Positions 1-8,270 of a stretch of 64,000 nt of DNA are shown here, piece after piece. Made by a program: the position numbers and the translations under genes. Positions within the stretch are counted from its first letter, which is position 1; every line of letters begins with the position of its first letter. This DNA comes from Flavobacterium frigoritolerans (GTDB taxonomy: Bacteria > Bacteroidota > Bacteroidia > Flavobacteriales > Flavobacteriaceae). The notes under the pieces are model-generated. The model worked only from the letters and a program-made list of their open reading frames with translations. It was not told the origin of the DNA and searched no databases. The stretch covers positions 273,452 through 337,451 of the forward strand of contig NZ_JAOZEV010000005.1 of the NCBI RefSeq assembly GCF_025847275.1, in the 5' to 3' direction.

Positions 1-941
1 GTTCTACAACTTATGAGTTACAATTTAATGGAAGCGGAAATGCATTCTTCAGTGTTATTGTTGTTAATTGGTTATTAACGATAGTTACTCTTGGATTTTA
101 TTACCCTTGGGCTAAAGCAAGAAAACTTCAGTTCCTTTATGGAGAAACATCATTGAATGGTGATAGTTTTTCTTTTCATGGTACAGGTAAAGAGATGTTC
201 AAAGGCTTTATTAAAGCTATTTTTATTTTTGTTTTACTTTATGCACTTTTGTTTTTGTTTCTATATTTAAAAATTCCTTTTATTGGATTGCTGCTATTTT
301 ATCTAGGATTTTTTGCTATTTTACCTCTTGCAATTCATGGTTCTTATAGATATAGAATGTCGAGAACTTCTTGGAGAGGAATTCGTTTTGGATATAGAGG
401 AGACAGAAAAGAACTTATAACAAATTTCTTTAAATGGATTTTCTTTACCATCATTACTTTTGGAATTTATGGATCTTGGATGTCAATTAACCTGAGAAAT
501 TATTTATTAGGAAATGTTCGATTTGGTGATGTGGAATTTAATTATGATGGAGATGGAGCTGATTATTTTGTATTGAATTTAAAAGGATATTTTTTGACTG
601 TATTTACTCTTGGAATTTATAGTTTTTGGTGGCAAAAAGATCTTTTTGAATATTATGTTGATAATTTAAGTTTAAATCAGGACGGGAAAGAAATTACTTT
701 AACTTCGACTGTAACTGGTGGTGGTTTTGCAGGATTAGCTATTGTGAATTTATTGATTATTGTCTTTACACTTGGACTTGGATATGCTTGGGTTGTTACG
801 AGATCAATGAAATACATTTTTGAGAATATTAAATTAGAAGGTAATATAGATTTAGATTCAATTGCCCAGACAGAAGATAATTTTAAAGATGCTACCGGAG
901 AGGATATTAGTGATTTCTTAGATTTAGATTTTGTAATTTAA
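1..941 (+). CDS. DUF898 family membrane protein (5' end outside window)
   Basis: The reading frame is open from base 3 and runs without a stop to 941. The TTG at 153 is therefore internal, and the true start lies before the window. The visible protein is a chain of similar units, each with a hydrophobic segment and a T-L-G-[FI]-Y-x-x-W signature (for example TLGFYYPW, TFGIYGSW, TLGIYSFWW) next to a basic stretch. That is typical of DUF898 (YjgN-like) inner-membrane proteins of unknown function. About six hydrophobic segments are visible. The stop is 4 bases before the M48 protease start, so the two are probably one transcript that ends at the hairpin near 2060. The family call is by motif; no function is inferred. 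Confidence 0.8.
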   Translation, partial: STTYELQFNGSGNAFFSVIVVNWLLTIVTLGFYYPWAKARKLQFLYGETSLNGDSFSFHGTGKEMFKGFIKAIFIFVLLYALLFLFLYLKIPFIGLLLFYLGFFAILPLAIHGSYRYRMSRTSWRGIRFGYRGDRKELITNFFKWIFFTIITFGIYGSWMSINLRNYLLGNVRFGDVEFNYDGDGADYFVLNLKGYFLTVFTLGIYSFWWQKDLFEYYVDNLSLNQDGKEITLTSTVTGGGFAGLAIVNLLIIVFTLGLGYAWVVTRSMKYIFENIKLEGNIDLDSIAQTEDNFKDATGEDISDFLDLDFVI

Positions 942-945
942 TAAT

Positions 946-2013
946 ATGAAAGAAAGAACAATCGGAATTTTTTATGATGGTGTGTCTTCTGTCCCTCAAG
1001 AAATAGAATTAATCTTTGATAAAGAAAAAAAAGGATTTGCTTTTAAGACGGCCAACAATAAATTGCATTTTTGGAAACTTAATGATATTGTATTCGGAAA
1101 AAAGGGGAGTGTACTAAATTTGGAACATGGAGAAGAAATTCTCCAAAATATAAAAGTCAAAAATATTGATTTTATATCAAGTGTAAATGTCTTTAGAAAG
1201 AAGAATGGATATATAGATTGGTATCAAAGATTAATTGATTTAGGGCTTAAGTCACATGTTATTCTAGCTGTATTTATCTTAATCTTTATTGTCTTAGGGT
1301 ATATATTTGTTATTCCGTGGGTTGCTGAAAAATCGGTTGTTTTGATTCCAGAGGATTATGATAATAAATTAGGAGATACATTTTATGAACAGAATATGAC
1401 TTTTAGTTCTATAGATAGTTCTAAAACTAAGGCTCTGAATTTGTTCGCAAAAGAGTTGAAATTAAATAACACTAAAAAATTAAAATTCACAGTTGTAAAT
1501 TCGAGTGAAGTTAATGCTTTTGCACTTCCAGATGGAAATATTGTTGTTTTTACTGGAATAATTGATTCGATGACGGGCTATGATGAATTAGTTGGTTTAA
1601 TAGGTCATGAAGCATCACATGTTAATAACCGACATTCGATGAAAATGTTATGTCGTAATTTATCTGGTTATTTATTTGTTTCTACGGTTTTAGGTGACGC
1701 CAATGGAGTGATGGCAGTTTTGGGAGATAATGTTAATATGATTCAGTCTCTTTCTTTTTCTAGAGAATTTGAGCGTCAAGCTGATTTAGATGGATTTGAA
1801 ATAATGACATTGAATAAAATTAACCCTGAAGGGATGTCAACACTTTTCAAGAGATTGCAAGGAGAAAAGAATTTTTCGATCCCAGAATTTTTAAGTTCAC
1901 ATCCGGTAACTACTGAAAGAATTGGTTATATAGATGAAATGATAAAAACAAAATCATTTGTATTTAAAGAAAATCCAAGATTGAAAAAATTATTCAAAGA
2001 GATTAAGTATTAG
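946..2013 (+). CDS. M48 family membrane-anchored zinc metalloprotease
   Basis: A 355-residue protein. The zinc motif HEASH gives ligands H221 and H225 and catalytic E222; the third ligand is probably E276 in SREFERQAD. A single transmembrane helix at about residues 104-125 separates an N-terminal region of about 100 residues, probably cytosolic, from the protease domain, which should then face the periplasm. The protease half resembles M48 (Oma1/BepA-like) peptidases that handle misfolded envelope proteins. The N-terminal region looks like a small beta-rich domain I cannot name. It is 4 bases downstream of the DUF898 gene and is followed by a strong terminator. The class is secure; the substrate is unknown. 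Confidence 0.88.
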   Translation: MKERTIGIFYDGVSSVPQEIELIFDKEKKGFAFKTANNKLHFWKLNDIVFGKKGSVLNLEHGEEILQNIKVKNIDFISSVNVFRKKNGYIDWYQRLIDLGLKSHVILAVFILIFIVLGYIFVIPWVAEKSVVLIPEDYDNKLGDTFYEQNMTFSSIDSSKTKALNLFAKELKLNNTKKLKFTVVNSSEVNAFALPDGNIVVFTGIIDSMTGYDELVGLIGHEASHVNNRHSMKMLCRNLSGYLFVSTVLGDANGVMAVLGDNVNMIQSLSFSREFERQADLDGFEIMTLNKINPEGMSTLFKRLQGEKNFSIPEFLSSHPVTTERIGYIDEMIKTKSFVFKENPRLKKLFKEIKY

Positions 2014-2059
2014 TTTATTTATTAATAATTGGAATTTTCTTAAATTGCAAAGAATATTA

Positions 2060-2094
2060 AATGGAGAGATTTTTATCTCTCCATTTTGTTTTTT
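2060..2094 (+). terminator. Rho-independent terminator after the DUF898/M48 unit
   Basis: A perfect 11-bp stem (2060-2070 with 2075-2085) around a TTTT loop is followed by a T-rich run. It lies inside the longest possible reading frame of the next gene, which argues that the next gene starts after it. Confidence 0.85.
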
Positions 2095-2116
2095 TAATCC
2101 TTATAATAAAAACACA

Positions 2117-2974
2117 ATGAAACTTTACCCAATAGAATCAGGAAATTTTAAATTAGATGGTGGTGCCATGTTTGGTGTTGTGCCTAAAACGATTTGGAAT
2201 AAAACCAATCCTGCCGATGAAAATAATTTAATAGATATTGCTGCAAGATGTTTGCTTATTGAAGATGGTAGCCGACTTATTTTGATCGATACTGGGATGG
2301 GGAATAAACAATCGGATAAATTTTTTGGATATTATTCGCTTTGGGGAAACCATTCGATAGATAAATCGTTGGCAAAATATGGTTTTCACCGAGATGATAT
2401 TACTGATGTTTTTATGACACACCTGCATTTTGATCATTGTGGAGGAAGTGTACAATGGAATGCTGACAAAACTGGTTATGAACCAGCTTTTAAAAATGCT
2501 AAATATTGGAGTAATGAAAATCATTGGGAATGGGCAACGAAACCTAATGCTCGTGAAAAAGCTTCCTTTTTGTCTGAAAATATTTTGCCAATGCAAGAAA
2601 ATGGACAATTAAATTTTATAAAACGACCCGAGGCAGATTTTCTTTCAGCTTCGGAACTCGGCTTTGGAATTTTCTTTGCTGATGGACATACTGAAAAACA
2701 AATGATTCCACATATTCAGTATCAGGATAAAACGATTGTTTTTTGTGCTGATCTATTGGCTACAGCCGGACATATTCCGTTGCCATATGTTATGGGATAT
2801 GATACAAGACCATTATTGACTATGCCTGAGAAGTCTAAGTTTCTTAGTGAAGCAGCAGATAATAATTATTATTTGTTCTTAGAGCACGATGCACATAATC
2901 AAATTATAACGGTTGAACATACAGAAAAAGGAGTAAGGCTTAAAGATATTTTTACTTGTGAAGAGATTCTTTAA
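2117..2974 (+). CDS. MBL-fold metallo-hydrolase
   Basis: A metallo-beta-lactamase-fold protein of 285 residues from the ATG at 2117. The zinc motif HLHFDHCGG gives H102, H104, D106 and H107, and FADGHTEKQ and FLEHDAH supply further histidines. The overall pattern (early DTGMG loop, GHTEKQMIPH, late EHDAHN) is that of the lactonase/quorum-quenching-like MBL branch, but the substrate cannot be told. The frame is open upstream to a TTG at 2045. That start is rejected because the first 24 codons would run through the terminator hairpin. There is no signal peptide, so it is probably cytosolic. A terminator-like hairpin follows, so it looks monocistronic. Confidence 0.85.
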   Translation: MKLYPIESGNFKLDGGAMFGVVPKTIWNKTNPADENNLIDIAARCLLIEDGSRLILIDTGMGNKQSDKFFGYYSLWGNHSIDKSLAKYGFHRDDITDVFMTHLHFDHCGGSVQWNADKTGYEPAFKNAKYWSNENHWEWATKPNAREKASFLSENILPMQENGQLNFIKRPEADFLSASELGFGIFFADGHTEKQMIPHIQYQDKTIVFCADLLATAGHIPLPYVMGYDTRPLLTMPEKSKFLSEAADNNYYLFLEHDAHNQIITVEHTEKGVRLKDIFTCEEIL

Positions 2975-2995
2975 AGATTGTAGATTTAAAGCATA

Positions 2996-3035
2996 AAAAA
3001 ATCCTGTTTTCATAGTTTTGAAAACGTGATTTTTT
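2996..3035 (+). terminator. Probable terminator after the MBL hydrolase
   Basis: An A-rich/T-rich stem (2996-3003 with 3028-3035), a 3x3 internal loop, an inner stem (3007-3012 with 3019-3024) and a T run. It is weaker than its neighbours in the window. Confidence 0.55.
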
Positions 3036-3088
3036 AAATGCTAATATTGATAAGTGATAGCTGGTATTAATCATTTCTAAAGAATGAT

Positions 3089-3096
3089 TATATTTG
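3089..3096 (+). promoter_or_regulatory. Candidate -7 box (TATATTTG) for the S8 protease
   Basis: It matches the Bacteroidota TAnnTTTG element and sits beside the imperfect palindrome at 3069-3089. No convincing -33 TTTG is present. It would give a leader of about 120 bases. Confidence 0.35.
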
Positions 3097-3221
3097 AACC
3101 GTTTCTAGTTTGATGAAAAAAGATTGAGTAAGATTCCTAACAGTGTGTTAATCTGCCTTTTTTTTGTAACAAAAAATCATAAATTAGACCCATATTTTAA
3201 CTTTTATTAAATTTATTATAA

Positions 3222-4856
3222 ATGAATAGTATCAAACCTATTTACATATCTGCTTTTGCGTTAATGGTTTTAGCAGGTTGTGGTGCTACAAAACAAGCAT
3301 CGATTACTACACCTCCAGTTGTTGAAATTGCTCCTGCAATTATTAAAAAAAATGCTCCAGTTACGGAGAATGAATTAAAAAGATGGAGTCATCTAGATTT
3401 AGTAAAAGATACTATTCCTGGAATGAGTGTTGACAAGGCGTATGCCGAATTGCTAAAAAATAAAAAAGGGCTAAAGGTAATTGTAGCAATTGTTGATTCA
3501 GGTGTAGATATTGAACACGAGGATTTACAAGGGAAAATTTGGACGAATACAAAAGAGATTCCTGGTAACGGAATTGATGACGATAAAAATGGTTTCATAG
3601 ATGACGTTCATGGTTGGAACTTTCTTGGAGATGCTGTAAACGAAAATTTAGAACTGACTCGTATTGTAAAGAAAGGTGATGATGGATCTGTGCAATATAA
3701 AAATGCCTTAGCGATGTATAATGAAAAATACGAAAAGGCATTAGAAGATAAACAGCAGGTAGATTTTTTACTAGAAGTTCATTCGACTGTAAAAAAAGCA
3801 TTAAATAAAGATACCTATAAACTTGAAGATTTAAGTTCTATTACTTCTACAGACCCGAAAGTAACCAGAAGTAAAATGATTATGACTCAAATTTTTACTA
3901 ATGCAGGAGCTACTTTTAATCCTGAAGTAGATTTTGAAGAGTATAGAGAACAAGTTTATGATCAGTTGAATTTTAATCTGAACAAAGAATTTGATGGTCG
4001 AAAAATTGTAGGAGATAATCCAGAAGATATCAAAGATACTCGTTACGGAAATAACAACGTTATTGGACCAGTTAAAGATAAAGCATTACACGGAACTCAC
4101 GTAGCGGGTATTGTTGCGCAGTTGCGTCATAATAATTTAGGTGGAGATGGTGTTGCTAGCAATGTTGAAATTATGGCAGTGAGAGCCGTTCCAGATGGAG
4201 ATGAGTATGACAAAGATATTGCATTGGCAATACGTTATGCTGTAGATAATGGAGCAAAAGTAATCAACGGAAGTTTTGGAAAAAGCTTTTCTCCTCATAA
4301 ACAATGGGTTTATGATGCTATAAAATACGCTGCTAAAAAAGATGTCCTAATTGTACATGCAGCTGGGAATGATGGATACAATATTGATATTGAAAAGAAT
4401 ATTAATTATCCAAATGACTCAGAGGATAATATCAAAGAATTTGCAGATAATTTAATTACAATTGGTGCAATAAATAAAGTATATGGAGAAAAGGTCGTAG
4501 CAGGTTTTTCTAATTTTGGAAAAATAAATGTTGATGTTTTTGCTCCTGGAGAAGAAATCTATGCAACGATTCCAAATAATAAATACAAGTATTTACAAGG
4601 AACTTCAATGGCTTCGCCTAATGCAGCTGGAGTTGCAGCATTAATCCGTTCGTATTATCCTGGGCTAACTGCTCCACAGGTAAAACATATTTTAATGAAT
4701 TCTGGTGTTTTACTTCCTGCGATGGTGATTTTGGGTGAAAATCCAAATCCAGAAGAAAAGCCAGTAGCTGTTTCGTCAACTGAATCATCAAAAACAGGTA
4801 AAATGGTAAATGCTTATAATGCGTTATTGATGGCAGAAAAAATGTCAAAAAACTAA
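3222..4856 (+). CDS. S8 subtilisin-like serine protease lipoprotein
   Basis: A 544-residue lipoprotein. The signal peptide ends in the lipobox LAGC (C20), so it is membrane-anchored after export. The catalytic triad is D92 (VDSGVD), H290 (HGTHVAG) and S462 (GTSMASP), and the oxyanion Asn lies in HAAGND. D92 and H290 are 198 residues apart, against about 32 in subtilisin. The extra segment starts with an acidic, calcium-site-like GNGIDDDKNGFIDD run and continues as a charged, probably helical insert. I recognise this layout as a Bacteroidota S8 subfamily. It probably degrades periplasmic or surface proteins. It is followed by a strong terminator and then, 9 bases on, by an aminopeptidase. Confidence 0.9.
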   Translation: MNSIKPIYISAFALMVLAGCGATKQASITTPPVVEIAPAIIKKNAPVTENELKRWSHLDLVKDTIPGMSVDKAYAELLKNKKGLKVIVAIVDSGVDIEHEDLQGKIWTNTKEIPGNGIDDDKNGFIDDVHGWNFLGDAVNENLELTRIVKKGDDGSVQYKNALAMYNEKYEKALEDKQQVDFLLEVHSTVKKALNKDTYKLEDLSSITSTDPKVTRSKMIMTQIFTNAGATFNPEVDFEEYREQVYDQLNFNLNKEFDGRKIVGDNPEDIKDTRYGNNNVIGPVKDKALHGTHVAGIVAQLRHNNLGGDGVASNVEIMAVRAVPDGDEYDKDIALAIRYAVDNGAKVINGSFGKSFSPHKQWVYDAIKYAAKKDVLIVHAAGNDGYNIDIEKNINYPNDSEDNIKEFADNLITIGAINKVYGEKVVAGFSNFGKINVDVFAPGEEIYATIPNNKYKYLQGTSMASPNAAGVAALIRSYYPGLTAPQVKHILMNSGVLLPAMVILGENPNPEEKPVAVSSTESSKTGKMVNAYNALLMAEKMSKN

Positions 4857-4877
4857 ATTGTAAAGAATATTAATCCG

Positions 4878-4909
4878 ATGGAAGGGTGGCAACCCTTCCA
4901 TTTTTTATT
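4878..4909 (+). terminator. Terminator between S8 protease and M1 aminopeptidase
   Basis: A perfect 10-bp GC-containing stem (4878-4887 with 4892-4901), a GGCA loop and a T run. It ends about 10 bases before the next start codon, so it either isolates or attenuates the aminopeptidase gene. Confidence 0.85.
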
Positions 4910-4918
4910 ATATAGCCC

Positions 4919-6796
4919 ATGCGAAAAATTATATTACTTTCTTTTTTGAGCCTTAGTTTTGGTTCTCTGGTTGCTCAAAATGCTCCCTATTGGCAACAAC
5001 ATGTTGATTATAAAATGGATGTATCCATGGATGTAAAAAACTATTTGTACAAAGGAAAGCAAGAATTGGTTTATACCAATAATTCACCAGATACTTTACG
5101 AAAAGTGTTTTACCATTTATTTTTTAATGCGTTTCAGCCAGGAAGCGAGATGGATGCTAGAGTCCAAACTATTAAGGATCCTGATGGAAGAATGATAAAT
5201 AAGGTAAAAGTTGACGGTAAAGATATTAAGGAAAGCCGTATGAAAACATTAAAACCTAATGAAATAGGTTTTCTTAATATCACTAATTTTAAGCAAGATG
5301 GTGTAACAGCAGTAACTAGAACTTCGGGGACAATTATGGAAGTTACTTTGGCTAAACCAATTTTACCAAATTCAAAAACTACTTTTACATTAGAGTTTGA
5401 TGGACAGGTTCCAGTACAGGTTCGTCGTGCAGGAAGAAATAGTACAGAAGGTGTTGCTTTGTCAATGTCTCAATGGTATCCTAAATTAGCCGAATTTGAT
5501 TTCGAAGGCTGGCATGCTGATCCATACATTGCAAGAGAATTTCATGGTGTTTGGGGGAATTTTGATGTAAAGATTACAATTGATAAGGATTATACAATAG
5601 GAGGTTCTGGTTATTTACAGAACAAAAACGAAATTGGTCATGGATATCAAGATGCGGGTGTTACTGTAGTTTATCCTAAAAAAACCAAAACACTTACATG
5701 GCATTTTGTAGCACCAATGGTACATGACTTTACTTGGGCTGCCGATAATGAATATATTCATGATGTAGTAAAAGGACCAAACGATGTTGATTTACATTTC
5801 TTTTATAAAAATAACCCAAAGATAATTGAGAATTGGAAGAATCTACAGCCATTAATGGTGAAAGTAATGGATTTTTACAATCATAAAGTTGGGCCATATC
5901 CTTATAAACAATATTCATTTATTCAAGGTGGAGATGGTGGAATGGAGTATGCAATGTGTACTTTGATGTTAGGAAATGGAACTCTGCAAGGAATGTTAGG
6001 TACTGCAACACATGAGTTGGGACATGCTTGGTTTCAACATGTTTTAGCTTCAAATGAGTCTAAGCACCCATGGATGGATGAAGGATTTACTACGTATGTT
6101 GAAGATTTAGCATTGAATGAATTGGCTGGAGATAAAAAAGTAGTAAACCCATTTAAAGGGAATTATACAGCTTATTACAATTTAGTTGCATCAGGTAAAG
6201 AACAACCACAATCGACACACGGTGATCGTTATGATGAGAATAGACCTTATAGTATTTCATCTTATGTAAAAGGAAGTATTTTTCTTTCGCAGTTGGTTTA
6301 TGTAATTGGTCAGGATAATCTAGATGCTACATTAAAAAGATATTATAACGATTTTAAATTTAAGCACCCATCACCAAATGATATCAAAAGAACTGCTGAA
6401 CGTGTTTCGGGAGCTGAATTAGATTGGTATTTAATTGATTGGACACAAACTACCAATACAATTGATTATGGTATTAAGGACGTAAGTGATAGCGGAGATA
6501 AAACAGTTGTAACATTAGAAAGAATTGGAAGAATGCCAATGCCTATTGATTTAACTGTAGAATATGCAGATGGGACAAAAGAGAGTTTCTATATTCCGTT
6601 ACGAATGATGAACTTTATAAAAGAAAATCCTGATCCTTCTGTAAAAAGAACAGTTTTAAATGACTGGGCTTGGGCAATGTCAACTTATAATTTTACAATT
6701 GCTAAAAGCAAAAGTGCGATCAAGAAAATCATCATTGATCCAAGCGGATTAATGGCTGATGTGAAAGCTGCTAATAATGTTTATGAAGTGAAGTAA
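4919..6796 (+). CDS. Secreted M1 family zinc aminopeptidase
   Basis: A 625-residue protein with a cleavable signal peptide ending about LVAQ (residue 20). The gluzincin signature is intact: H365-E366-x2-H369-x18-E388 (HELGH ... WMDEGF). The substrate-binding GxMEN motif appears as GGMEY, as in the exported M1 enzymes of Bacteroidota. It should remove N-terminal residues from peptides in the periplasm or at the surface, possibly after the S8 protease just upstream. The start follows the terminator hairpin by 9 bases, so the mRNA leader is either very short or carries that hairpin. The C-terminal 120 residues look like a beta domain. Confidence 0.92.
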   Translation: MRKIILLSFLSLSFGSLVAQNAPYWQQHVDYKMDVSMDVKNYLYKGKQELVYTNNSPDTLRKVFYHLFFNAFQPGSEMDARVQTIKDPDGRMINKVKVDGKDIKESRMKTLKPNEIGFLNITNFKQDGVTAVTRTSGTIMEVTLAKPILPNSKTTFTLEFDGQVPVQVRRAGRNSTEGVALSMSQWYPKLAEFDFEGWHADPYIAREFHGVWGNFDVKITIDKDYTIGGSGYLQNKNEIGHGYQDAGVTVVYPKKTKTLTWHFVAPMVHDFTWAADNEYIHDVVKGPNDVDLHFFYKNNPKIIENWKNLQPLMVKVMDFYNHKVGPYPYKQYSFIQGGDGGMEYAMCTLMLGNGTLQGMLGTATHELGHAWFQHVLASNESKHPWMDEGFTTYVEDLALNELAGDKKVVNPFKGNYTAYYNLVASGKEQPQSTHGDRYDENRPYSISSYVKGSIFLSQLVYVIGQDNLDATLKRYYNDFKFKHPSPNDIKRTAERVSGAELDWYLIDWTQTTNTIDYGIKDVSDSGDKTVVTLERIGRMPMPIDLTVEYADGTKESFYIPLRMMNFIKENPDPSVKRTVLNDWAWAMSTYNFTIAKSKSAIKKIIIDPSGLMADVKAANNVYEVK

Positions 6797-6817
6797 TTCT
6801 TTTTGTAAATATAAAAG

Positions 6818-6856
6818 AAGCCCTTAAAGACATATTGTTCTTTAAGGGCTTTTTAT
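6818..6856. terminator. Bidirectional terminator between convergent genes
   Basis: A 13-bp stem (6818-6830 with 6839-6851) has A-rich sequence on the left and a T run on the right. It can serve both the M1 gene and the DUF418 gene on the opposite strand. Confidence 0.8.
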
Positions 6857-6879
6857 TTGTCATAAGTCGATACTCGACT

Positions 6880-8076
6880 TTATGCATTGGTTTCTAAGGG
6901 AATATTGTTTTGTGTTGGTTTTTTAAATGGAAACAATTGTCTGTAACTTGTTACTCTCCAAAGCCATTCAATTGGGCCGTAATTGTATTTTGAAAGCCAC
7001 CATTTGCTAATGAATAATTGAACTATAAAAATGAAAACAGCTAATAAAAAGTAAAACCAGTATGGCATGGTTTTTTCAATATTTAAACCAATTCCTGAAA
7101 AAATAAAAGCAGCGAGTATATTTTGAGCCATATAATTTGTCAAAGTCATTTTCCCACCAGCACTAAAGTATTTAAAGATAGTTTTGAGTTTGCCATTTTC
7201 GTACAACAAGCATATTCCCGTTGCGATAAAAATCATTGTGCTTAAAATAAGCCAGTAATAGGGGTTGAAGAATTTAAGGAAGTCAGCTTTGTTTTCAATA
7301 GCTAAGTAAAAAATAACACCGATTATAACGGCAAAAATCAGGCTGATTATTAGTATATATATTAAAAGTTTTTTCATTTCGTTTAAACGATTAAAGAAAT
7401 CTAATTTTTGAAGCAGAATCCCAAAAAGCATACAGGCGAGCATTACAATATGTGCTATAATAGCATAGCCAGGAGAAATGATTTGTTGGTAATAAGAAGC
7501 CAATAGGTTAAATTTAAAAAAGTCCAGCCAGTTTCCGGAATGATATAATTTTAAATATTCAGGATTGGAGATAATCTCTATTCTTTCGATGTTAAAGCCT
7601 TTGATATAAGCCATTAAAAAAGGAATTGTAAGAACAAGAACAGCACAAATTATACTTAGCGTTTTTGTAGAACATCTGTAAAAAAACAATAATAGAATTC
7701 CTAAAAAAGCATAATCTTTTAAGATGTCGCCAAACCAAAAACAGCAATTAATAAAAGCCAAACCAAAAAGTAATATCATTCGCCAGCTAAAAAAAGTAAC
7801 TGGATTTTTGCCTTTCGCGGCGACATTATTAATTAAAATAACAAAGCCATAGCCAAACAAGATCGTTAATAAAGTCCAGGACTTTCCAGAGAAAAAAAAC
7901 TGATCAAAATTAGATAGTATTTCAGATAACATACTATTCGTAGTTTTTTTTGGTAAATCAATGTGCGGTAAGCCAGAATAATTACCAATAGCAACGCCTA
8001 ATATGGCCCAGCCCCGAAGAATATCTACAATGGCAGTTCTTTTGCTTTGTTTGATTGGGTGATGTGAATTTGTCAT
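6880..8076 (-). CDS. DUF418 domain polytopic membrane protein
   Basis: A 398-residue membrane protein with about ten hydrophobic segments. The N-terminal RTAIVDILRGWAILGV segment is the usual start of YeiB-like proteins. The C-terminal DUF418 region shows GGKMTLTNYMAQN followed by the characteristic YNYGPIEWLWR. The function is unknown; a transporter- or acyltransferase-like role has been suggested for the wider superfamily. The frame extends upstream to 8187, but the start chosen here (ATG at 8076) fits a TACTTTTG box at 8145-8152, which would lie inside the coding sequence if the longer form were real. It is convergent with the M1 gene. Confidence 0.82.
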   Translation of the reverse strand: MTNSHHPIKQSKRTAIVDILRGWAILGVAIGNYSGLPHIDLPKKTTNSMLSEILSNFDQFFFSGKSWTLLTILFGYGFVILINNVAAKGKNPVTFFSWRMILLFGLAFINCCFWFGDILKDYAFLGILLLFFYRCSTKTLSIICAVLVLTIPFLMAYIKGFNIERIEIISNPEYLKLYHSGNWLDFFKFNLLASYYQQIISPGYAIIAHIVMLACMLFGILLQKLDFFNRLNEMKKLLIYILIISLIFAVIIGVIFYLAIENKADFLKFFNPYYWLILSTMIFIATGICLLYENGKLKTIFKYFSAGGKMTLTNYMAQNILAAFIFSGIGLNIEKTMPYWFYFLLAVFIFIVQLFISKWWLSKYNYGPIEWLWRVTSYRQLFPFKKPTQNNIPLETNA

Positions 8077-8144
8077 TTGATTAACATTTTTGTTGTGATT
8101 TGATTGATGATTTTTGATAAAACTTATGCTATTGTTAAGTTGTT

Positions 8145-8152
8145 CAAAAGTA
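8145..8152 (-). promoter_or_regulatory. -7 box (TACTTTTG) for the DUF418 gene
   Basis: It matches TAnnTTTG on the minus strand and predicts a start of transcription about 60 bases before the ATG at 8076. No clear -33 element. Confidence 0.45.
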
Positions 8153-8206
8153 TGAAAATTATAAAGTAACCAAATTTTAAAAGACAAATAATGTTTTTTG
8201 TAAAAA

Positions 8207-8254
8207 ATAAAAGTCCATTTTTAAAAGGAATTCCTTTTAAAAATGGACTTTTAT
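8207..8254 (-). terminator. 48-bp perfect palindrome, terminator of the threonine dehydrogenase gene
   Basis: All 24 base pairs match (8207-8230 with 8231-8254) with no spacer, centred on GAATTC. Read from the minus strand it is followed by a T-rich run, and it lies 17 bases after the dehydrogenase stop codon. Confidence 0.75.
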
Positions 8255-8270
8255 CGTATAAATGCGATAT

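Noticed and set aside
153..155. TTG as the start of the first gene
   Set aside because: The same frame is open from base 3 and the upstream translation continues the DUF898 repeat pattern, so the gene is cut by the window edge.
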